From: Pseudomonadota bacterium
GTDB lineage: Bacteria; Pseudomonadota; Gammaproteobacteria; Acidiferrobacterales; Acidiferrobacteraceae
Direction: 5' to 3'
Assembly: GCA_021785035.1 (NCBI GenBank)
Contig: JAJYGP010000007.1
Location: forward strand, 1-37,901
DNA: 37,901 nt
The notes under the pieces were generated by a model. It had not been told where the DNA came from. It saw only the letters and a program-made list of their open reading frames with translations, and ran no database searches. Shown here one piece after another: positions 32,382 to 37,901 of this stretch (its first letter is position 1; each line of letters opens with the position of its first letter). The translations under genes and the position numbers were made by a program.

Positions 32382-33184
32382 AGACAGTATTCTCGAAGCT
32401 GAAGGGTCGACGCTGTGCCTTGATTCCGTTTATCACGGGAGGCGATCCGGCCGCTTCTGTGACCACCCCTTTGATGCATGCCTTGGTTCAGGCGGGGGCC
32501 GATGCCCTCGAGGTGGGTATGCCGTTTTCCGATCCTATGGCTGATGGCCCGGCGATTCAGATGGGCCACCAACGGGCCTTGGCTCAAGGCGTTACGACTC
32601 AGGCGGTCTTGCAGATGGTCGCGGACTTCCGGCGTGACGATAAGACGACGCCGGTCATTCTCATGGGGTACGTGAATCCGGTCGAAACTATGGGCTACGA
32701 TGTATTTGCCCGGCGCAGTAGCGAGGCGGGCGTAGACGGGGTCATTTTGGTGGATTTGCCCCCGGAAGAGGCGCAGGTCTGGCGCGCCGCTGCAAGCGGC
32801 GTGGGTCTTGATACCATTTTCCTGCTCGCGCCCACGACGACAGGGGATCGAATCGCGAGCATTAGTGCAGCGTCTTCGGGTTTTCTCTATTATGTGGCTT
32901 TAAAGGGTGTCACGGGAGCCGGACATTTGGATGTAGGCGAGGTCGAAGCCAAGATTGCCTCGGTGCGCGCGGTCACGGGGCTCCCGGTGGGTGTTGGTTT
33001 TGGAATCCGCGACCCCGAATCGGCCGCTAAGCTCGCGCGGGTGGCGGACGCCGTCATTGTGGGGAGCGCGATCGTGGAAAGAATAGCTCAGGCGGCAAGT
33101 CCGGATGAAGCGGTACGGAACGCGGCGGCATTTGTGCGTAGCTTGCGCGCCGCCCTCCCGACGCGCGAGGCAAGTCCGGCATGA
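32369..33184 (+). CDS. trpA: Tryptophan synthase alpha chain TrpA
   Basis: The product has 271 residues and a TIM barrel that cleaves indole-3-glycerol phosphate. PFITGGDP and the catalytic Glu in [16 protein letters not shown] are present, with the Asp in VDLPPEE. It starts with GTG preceded by GAGGGG. Its stop overlaps the accD start by four bases. The trpA-accD coupling is common in gamma- and betaproteobacteria. Confidence 0.95.
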   Translation: MSRLKTVFSKLKGRRCALIPFITGGDPAASVTTPLMHALVQAGADALEVGMPFSDPMADGPAIQMGHQRALAQGVTTQAVLQMVADFRRDDKTTPVILMGYVNPVETMGYDVFARRSSEAGVDGVILVDLPPEEAQVWRAAASGVGLDTIFLLAPTTTGDRIASISAASSGFLYYVALKGVTGAGHLDVGEVEAKIASVRAVTGLPVGVGFGIRDPESAAKLARVADAVIVGSAIVERIAQAASPDEAVRNAAAFVRSLRAALPTREASPA

Positions 33185-34074
33185 ACTGGTTCGATAAGCT
33201 TTTACCACCCAAGATAAAAAGTCGCGGGATCGTCAAGAAGGCGGTTCCGGAAGGGCTGTGGAGTAAATGTCCGGCGTGCAGCAGTGTTCTCTATCATGCC
33301 GAGATCGAGAAGAATGTGAGCGTTTGTCCACGGTGCGATCACCATATGCGCATCTGTGCCCGCAAGCGCCTGGCCGCGTTTCTTGATGCGGGGGAGTGCG
33401 TCGAAATCGGAGCCAATCTCGAGCCTGTCGATTTTCTCAAATTCAAGGATAGTAAGCGCTACAAGGATCGTCTGGTCGACGCCAACAAAGCGACTGGCGA
33501 GTCGGAGGCCTTGGTGGTCACGAAGGGGCGTCTCCACGGGCTGTCTTTGGTGGCCGCTGCGTTTGAGTTCGGGTTTATGGGCGGGTCTATGGGCTCGGTC
33601 GTAGGTGAACGCTTTGTGCGGGGTGTCGATATCTGTCTGAGCGAACGCTTACCGTTTGTCTGTTTTGCCGCAAGCGGTGGGGCGCGGATGCAGGAGGGCC
33701 TCACCTCGCTTATGCAGATGGCGAAGACCAGCGCCGCTCTGGCGCGTATGGCCGACGAGTCCCTGCCCTTCATTTCCGTGCTCACAGACCCGACCATGGG
33801 CGGCGTTTCGGCGAGCTTTGCGATGTTGGGTGACGTGGTCATAGCCGAGCCCAAGGCCCTGATTGGTTTCGCTGGCCCCCGGGTGATCGAGCAGACGGTT
33901 CGCGAGACGCTGCCCGAGGGCTTTCAGCGATCAGAGTTTCTGCTTGATCATGGCGCCCTCGATATGATCGTCCATCGCCATAAATTGCGCGCTACTATCG
34001 CCCGCTTGTTGTCGATCATGTTAAACAGGCCGGTTACCTCCGACACCTCTTGCGCCTTACCCAAAGAAGCCTGA
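33181..34074 (+). CDS. accD: Acetyl-CoA carboxylase carboxyltransferase beta subunit AccD
   Basis: This 297-residue subunit forms malonyl-CoA with AccA. The N-terminal zinc ribbon uses C30/C33 and C49/C52. The crotonase-like core shows [22 protein letters not shown] and the CoA region [12 protein letters not shown]. Length and order are normal. The ATG overlaps the trpA stop. The usual next gene, folC, is displaced by about 1.5 kb of decayed insertion sequence. Confidence 0.95.
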   Translation: MNWFDKLLPPKIKSRGIVKKAVPEGLWSKCPACSSVLYHAEIEKNVSVCPRCDHHMRICARKRLAAFLDAGECVEIGANLEPVDFLKFKDSKRYKDRLVDANKATGESEALVVTKGRLHGLSLVAAAFEFGFMGGSMGSVVGERFVRGVDICLSERLPFVCFAASGGARMQEGLTSLMQMAKTSAALARMADESLPFISVLTDPTMGGVSASFAMLGDVVIAEPKALIGFAGPRVIEQTVRETLPEGFQRSEFLLDHGALDMIVHRHKLRATIARLLSIMLNRPVTSDTSCALPKEA

Positions 34075-34383
34075 CACCTGTCGGCGCGTTCCTCTTCTTA
34101 GGCGAGCGCCACGCCAGCCTTGCACCAAGAGGGGGTCAAGCGGACGGTGTGGTTTTTTGGACTTGCGTGCCCGTTCTACCGTTTCTTGCGCGTCCATGTG
34201 AGCATGTACTGCCTCAAGCGTGGCTTCGCCCCCTGAGCCTACGAAGCAAGCCCAGTGCCAGAACAGCGGCTTTCGGTAGAACGGTGCAAGATGTCCCGCC
34301 AAGCGATTTCGCGTACGAGGTGCGCTGACCGCCTTAAGATGATTAATCAACACCAAGATATCTCAAGCGGGATGTGTATCAAC
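34057..34383 (-). pseudogene. tnpA: IS200/IS605 TnpA (HUH transposase), C-terminal remnant
   Basis: The minus-strand frame reads INHLKAVSAPRTRNRLAGHL, then APFYRKPLFWHWACFVGS and EATLEAVHAHMDAQ, which is the second half of a Y1 transposase, including the helix with the catalytic-tyrosine region (family: Y-I-E-x-Q; here H-M-D-A-Q, so the Tyr is lost). Upstream of 34356 an in-frame TGA interrupts the family segment (THPA then stop then DILVLINHLK). The HUH motif is missing because the gene is cut near the tandem repeat at 34384. It cannot be active. Confidence 0.7.
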
Positions 34384-34421
34384 AAGCCGGTCGGTGATCT
34401 GAAAGCCGGTCGGTGATCTGA
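34384..34421. repeat. Tandem duplication of a 19-base unit
   Basis: AAGCCGGTCGGTGATCTGA occurs twice in direct succession (34384-34402 and 34403-34421). It marks the point where the tnpA remnant loses its 5' part. It may be a scar of the deletion that removed the rest of tnpA. Confidence 0.9.
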
Positions 34422-34589
34422 CTCGCCGCCGAACCCCAGCGACTGGCAACGACCGGCGGCAAGAACTTCGGAAAAAACGGGTTTCGAGGAAGCCCCGCAG
34501 TTCGGGTGTCAACGTTTTGCGGCGGTATTTTGTTATTCAAACGATATGTAATGAATACGTTAAATACCGCGTGAGAACTCGATTTATGA

Positions 34590-35561
34590 TTGTTGTCTAG
34601 GCTTGCGTCCTCACGAATTGCGGTAGTATATAATCTATGCGAATCAGCAATACGTTTCGTTGTTATTTGGCTCTTGCAAAGGAACGCACCCTGTTGCGGT
34701 GCATTGGTTGCCAGCGGCATATTTACAATGCCAAAGCACGTGAAGACTAGTATTTCGGGCCCTTTGCGCGGAAGTCATTGCAGCATACCGGTCGGCTTCT
34801 CGGATACGCAAGGGCAACGCATCGTCGCCCAAAAGCGCCACAAGAAACGCTGGCAATGCCGTCAGGCGCGCCGTATCAAGGGTTTGGTCGGCTGGGTCAA
34901 AGCAAGACCCGGTGTGGCATGTTATCAACGGTATGGTGCCGATGTTCGTTGGGATGTGGCCCACAAAACCAGCCATGCGCTTGCCGGCGATCCGCGCTAC
35001 AAACTGTTCGTGTTCGAGGTGCTTAAGATCAAAAACATGACCGTGAAGGCCAAGCGCAAACAGGATGAGAAGGGCTCCGGGATCAAGAATGGTGCCAGCG
35101 CCAAGTCCGGCCTCAACACATCTATTCTGGCATCCACCTGGGGACAGATCCAAAGGTATTTGCACTATAAGGCTTGCCGTCAAGGCAAGCTGGTTATCGA
35201 AGTGCCACCGTTCTATTCTTCGCAGGAATGTGCCGCAGGCGGCCACGTTCACCCAGACGATCCGGTATCACAGTCCGAATTCGTCCGCCTAAGCTGCAGG
35301 AACGCTGACGATGCGGATCACGATCCTGGCAGAGTTATCGCCAGGCGAGGTGTGGGGCAATTCCTGGAAGGTCGGTATATTCAGGAGGAGAAAAAACCGC
35401 GCGAGATTACGCGCATCCCGGTAGGGCCGGGAGGGTCCGAACCGACTGCGAAAACGCAACCTACGCGTGGGGAGACTAAGGTAAGCCGCAAGGGTGGTCA
35501 TGTTCCTGTGCTCTGGTCTTTGAGCCAGGAAACCCTTGCTACGAGTCCAATAGGGATTTAG
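34590..35561 (+). pseudogene. tnpB: TnpB (RuvC-type RNA-guided nuclease family), decayed
   Basis: The frame is open for 323 codons, but only the part from about 34830 resembles TnpB: VRWDVAHKTSHALAGDPRYKLFVFEVLKIKNMT (RuvC-II Glu kept), then QRYLHYKACRQGKLVIEVPPFYSSQECAAGGHVHPDDPVSQSEFV and ADDADHDPG (RuvC-III Asp kept). The zinc ribbon has lost one cysteine of each pair (ECAAGG for ECAACG, FVRLSC for FVCxxC). The N-terminal half with the first RuvC Asp is not recognisable. The nuclease should be inactive. The frame ends two bases before the folC start. Confidence 0.75.
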
Positions 35562-35563
35562 CG

Positions 35564-36850
35564 GTGGGAGACTTCATACCAACGAATCTCCGAGAGTGGT
35601 TGGCCTATGTTGAGCGCTTGCATACGCGCGAGATCGAACTTGGCCTCGACCGAGTGCGCGCCGTCTACGCTCGCCTTCCGCCGCTTTCTTGTCCTGTCAT
35701 TACGGTGGCGGGGACCAACGGGAAGGGCTCGACCACCGCTTTCTTGGAGGCTATTTACCTCGCGGCCGGCTATAAAACCGGGGCGTATTTCTCTCCGCAT
35801 TTGGTGCGCTATAACGAACGCGTGCGCATCCAGGGGCGCGAGGTGGAAGACGAGGATCTGTGCACGGCCTTCGCTCAAGTCGAGGTCGCCCGCGCCGACG
35901 TGTCCCTGACCTATTTCGAGTTCGGAACCTTGGTCGCGCTGGTGTTATTTGCTCAGGCCGCGCCGGATGTGGTGATTCTGGAGGTTGGTCTTGGCGGCCG
36001 ACTCGATGCGGTCAATATCATCGATGCCGCCGTGTCGATCGTGGTGTCGGTCGGTACCGACCATCAAGAGTGGTTGGGTCCCGACCGCGAGACGATCGGG
36101 CGAGAGAAGGCTGGGATTTTTCGCGAGGGACGGCCGGCGGTGGTCGGTTTTGATGTGTCGGAAAGCGTGCTCGGCGAAGCAATCGCCAAAGGTGCTTTAC
36201 CCGTGATCGCCAACCGGGATTTTTGGTATACGGCCGACCGTTACCAGTGGCGGTACACCGGCGTAAAAGGATCCCGCGATTTTCCTTATCCGGCGCTTCG
36301 CGGGGGCTACCAGTTGGGCAACGCCGCGTGTGCACTGGCGGCTATCGATGCCTTGGCGGCGTTACCGGTGAGTGCCGGGGCCGTGCGTCAGGGCCTTCAA
36401 GACGTACGTCTGGCGGCGCGTTTCCAGAGCTTGCCCGGAACCCCGCGGGTCATCCTCGATGTCGCCCACAATGAGGAGGCGGCCGTGACACTCGCCCAAG
36501 CCTTGAAGGAACAGCCGGTTGCGGGCCGGACGCTCGCGGTGGTGGGGATGTTTAAGGACAAACCGATCGCTGGCGTCTTCCGGGCCCTCCTAGGTTCATG
36601 TGACGATTGGTTTTTGGCGACGCTCACCGATCCGCGTGGGGCCGACGGGGCTTTCCTGGCCGCGCAGCTGGCCTTGTTTCAGTGCCAGGCGCGCGGCGTT
36701 TATCAAGACCCAGTGACCGCTTTTCAGGCCGCGCGAGCGGCGGCTTTGGCGGACGATAGGATCGTAGTTTTTGGGTCCTTTAAGACAGTCGGTGCTATAC
36801 TCGAGGCTGAAGCAGGCAAGGGGGCGGGTGGTGGAGGAAAGGCCATTTGA
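35564..36850 (+). CDS. folC: Folylpolyglutamate/dihydrofolate synthase FolC
   Basis: This 428-residue Mur-ligase-type enzyme makes dihydrofolate and adds glutamates to folates. The P-loop is GTNGKGST (50-57), followed by FSPHLVRYNERVRI and the catalytic segment LEVGLGGRLDAVN. The start is GTG 35564 without a good ribosome site. The first about seven residues (MGDFIPT) are probably encoded by the right end of the decayed insertion element, before the family sequence LREWLAYVERLH begins. Its end overlaps the dedD-type gene by about 20 bases. The rest is intact, so the gene is likely functional. Confidence 0.93.
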   Translation: MGDFIPTNLREWLAYVERLHTREIELGLDRVRAVYARLPPLSCPVITVAGTNGKGSTTAFLEAIYLAAGYKTGAYFSPHLVRYNERVRIQGREVEDEDLCTAFAQVEVARADVSLTYFEFGTLVALVLFAQAAPDVVILEVGLGGRLDAVNIIDAAVSIVVSVGTDHQEWLGPDRETIGREKAGIFREGRPAVVGFDVSESVLGEAIAKGALPVIANRDFWYTADRYQWRYTGVKGSRDFPYPALRGGYQLGNAACALAAIDALAALPVSAGAVRQGLQDVRLAARFQSLPGTPRVILDVAHNEEAAVTLAQALKEQPVAGRTLAVVGMFKDKPIAGVFRALLGSCDDWFLATLTDPRGADGAFLAAQLALFQCQARGVYQDPVTAFQAARAAALADDRIVVFGSFKTVGAILEAEAGKGAGGGGKAI

Positions 36851-37391
36851 TCCACGGCAGAGGGTGATCGGCGCGGCCATACTGGTGGTGCTGGCGGTTG
36901 TGATTCTACCGATCCTTTTGCGGCGCCCTCCGTCCCATACGAAAGGCCAGGACGTGCTGACGATTAGGCGAACCGGCAATACCCTGGCGACCCACTGGGT
37001 GAGAGGCCAGTCAAAGAGCCTCGGCCCGCGAGCGGGGTCAGCGTCGACAACGGTCCCTATTTTATCGAAAAAGCCGGCTGCTGGTGCCGTGGCGGCCCCG
37101 GCTAGGCCACCGGCACCTGCGGCTTCGGTCGCGCCCAGACCCCAGAAGGGCGGGTGGTATGTCCAGGTGGGGGCCTACGTCAATGCCAGCGATGCGATAA
37201 GCTTCCGCCGGCATTTGCACACCCAGGGCTTCCCGGCGCATGTAAAGCTCGCAGAGCTTGCGAGCGGACATGGCGTGGTCGTGATTGTCGGGCCTTACCG
37301 GCACGCAGAGGCGCTTACGGCCAGGGCGGCGGTGGCCCGTCGTGACAAGATTCGTGGGTTTTTAATTCGTATGGCAGCGGGGGCAAGATGA
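36831..37391 (+). CDS. dedD: DedD-like SPOR-domain cell-division protein
   Basis: The product has about 186 residues: a short cytoplasmic start (VEERPFDPRQR), one membrane helix (VIGAAILVVLAVVILPILL), a Pro/Ala-rich linker and a C-terminal SPOR domain (GGWYVQVGAYVNASDAISFRRHL to the end). SPOR domains bind denuded peptidoglycan at the division septum. Two GTG codons in tandem (36828, 36831) follow AAGGGG; either may start. It lies between folC and cvpA as in E. coli. Confidence 0.9.
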   Translation: MEERPFDPRQRVIGAAILVVLAVVILPILLRRPPSHTKGQDVLTIRRTGNTLATHWVRGQSKSLGPRAGSASTTVPILSKKPAAGAVAAPARPPAPAASVAPRPQKGGWYVQVGAYVNASDAISFRRHLHTQGFPAHVKLAELASGHGVVVIVGPYRHAEALTARAAVARRDKIRGFLIRMAAGAR

Positions 37392-37879
37392 ATTGGCTTG
37401 ATGTGGCGATAGTCGCTGTGGTTGGTTTGTTCGTTTTGGTCGGTGTCTTGCGCGGCTTCATTGCCGAGTTTTTGTCCATTTTGACTTGGACCGTCAGTTT
37501 TGCGGTGGCCTGGTTTTTTTCCGGTGACTTTACCGGATGGTTTGTCGGCCACGTTCAGGACGCGGATCTTCGCTCCGTGCTCGTCTTTTTCGTGCTCTTC
37601 TTCTTTACCTTTGTCGCTATGGCGATTGCGAGCCACTTTACCCGTAAGATCTGGCTTAAAAGCGGCTCCCAGGCTGCCGACCGGATACTGGGGGGGCTTG
37701 TGGGCTTCGTTAAAGGGTCTGCGGTCATTGTCATGATGGTCTTGCTCGCCGGTTTGACCCCGTTTCCGACCTACAGCACATGGCATGCCTCGGTTTTCGT
37801 GGGCTATTTCCAGAATATCGCGCTGTATGTAGCGCACTGGTTGCCTGCTGACGTTGCTCGTAATCTTCGCTACAGCTAA
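37388..37879 (+). CDS. cvpA: CvpA-family membrane protein
   Basis: This 163-residue protein has four membrane segments (about residues 4-24, 29-48, 62-82, 102-124). The start NWLDVAIVAVVGLFVLVGVLRGF is the family signature. CvpA is linked to colicin V export and envelope homeostasis; the mechanism is unknown. It overlaps dedD by four bases (ATGA). In relatives purF follows, which would lie beyond the right edge of the window. Confidence 0.93.
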   Translation: MNWLDVAIVAVVGLFVLVGVLRGFIAEFLSILTWTVSFAVAWFFSGDFTGWFVGHVQDADLRSVLVFFVLFFFTFVAMAIASHFTRKIWLKSGSQAADRILGGLVGFVKGSAVIVMMVLLAGLTPFPTYSTWHASVFVGYFQNIALYVAHWLPADVARNLRYS

Positions 37880-37901
37880 ACTGAGCCGTTTTTAGCGCTC
37901 C

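Larger units (their letters stand above)
34075..35563. mobile_element. Decayed IS200/IS605-type element between accD and folC
   Basis: A tnpA remnant (minus strand) and a tnpB remnant (plus strand) are arranged divergently, as in IS605. Both are broken. The element sits exactly between accD and folC, neighbours in many relatives. The probable right end near 35550-35575 (GATTTAGCGGTGGGAG) resembles the GC-rich hairpin end of such elements and reaches the folC start codon. The stretch 34422-34589 shows no recognisable sequence. TATAAT at 34629-34634 is a possible -10 element that could drive the downstream genes. Confidence 0.7.

Noticed and set aside
34644-35252. Minus-strand open frame of 202 codons opposite the tnpB remnant
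   Set aside because: It is a shadow of tnpB; its translation resembles no family, while the plus strand clearly resembles TnpB.
1-37901. CRISPR array, phage genes, rRNA or complete tRNA genes
   Set aside because: No regularly spaced direct repeats, no phage structural or integrase genes and no recognisable rRNA or full tRNA sequence were seen on either strand.

Overview
The window looks like chromosomal DNA of a GC-rich, chemolithotrophic sulfur-oxidising proteobacterium, probably a gammaproteobacterium or an Acidithiobacillia-type acidophile. Two things point this way: a complete cytoplasmic sHdr sulfur-oxidation cluster beside a periplasmic SoxX cytochrome, and the trpF-trpB-trpA-accD-folC-dedD-cvpA gene order typical of gamma- and betaproteobacteria. 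No genus can be fixed from the sequence alone.

Layout. (1) 1-2609, minus strand: SoxX cytochrome c, a BepA-like M48 metalloprotease and a small unknown protein. (2) 2724-15706, plus strand: the sulfur island. A rhodanese, TusA and DsrE3A form a sulfur relay. It is followed by sHdrC1-B1-A-H-C2-B2, a lipoyl carrier (LbpA1), a second DsrE-type protein, a second carrier (LbpA2), and the dedicated lipoate assembly genes (radical SAM LipS1, ligase sLpl(AB), flavoprotein LipT, radical SAM LipS2). A strong terminator closes the unit at 15711. (3) 15790-19563: two divergently transcribed FadL-type outer-membrane channels and an exported DUF302-like protein, possibly the surface side of sulfur handling. 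(4) 19653-23609: four uncharacterised small genes, then an AcuC/histone-deacetylase-type hydrolase and an aldo/keto reductase. (5) 23610-26797: gene-poor and decaying. It holds an OmpA-type beta-barrel gene, an IS630-like remnant, a DinB pseudogene, a YbjQ/two-TM gene pair and a long perfect inverted repeat. (6) 26798-30520: PilT-type ATPase, TM2-like membrane protein, LysR regulator, a glutamine-amidotransferase-fold protein without its catalytic Cys and His, and a small unknown. (7) 30556-37879: the trp/accD/folC/dedD/cvpA block, interrupted between accD and folC by a decayed IS200/IS605-type element.

How the genes work together. In the accepted model of the sHdr pathway, persulfide sulfur passes from rhodanese to TusA and DsrE proteins and then to the sHdr complex. 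The complex oxidises it, and LbpA, carrying lipoate on a lysine, is the electron-accepting or substrate-carrying partner. The lip genes at the end of the cluster load LbpA. The system is described in the literature. The less usual points here are the lbpA-dsrE-lbpA arrangement, a 25-nt sequence pattern shared between the soxX and rhodanese upstream regions, an inverted repeat overlapping the likely hdrC1 promoter, and several decayed or repurposed genes further along.
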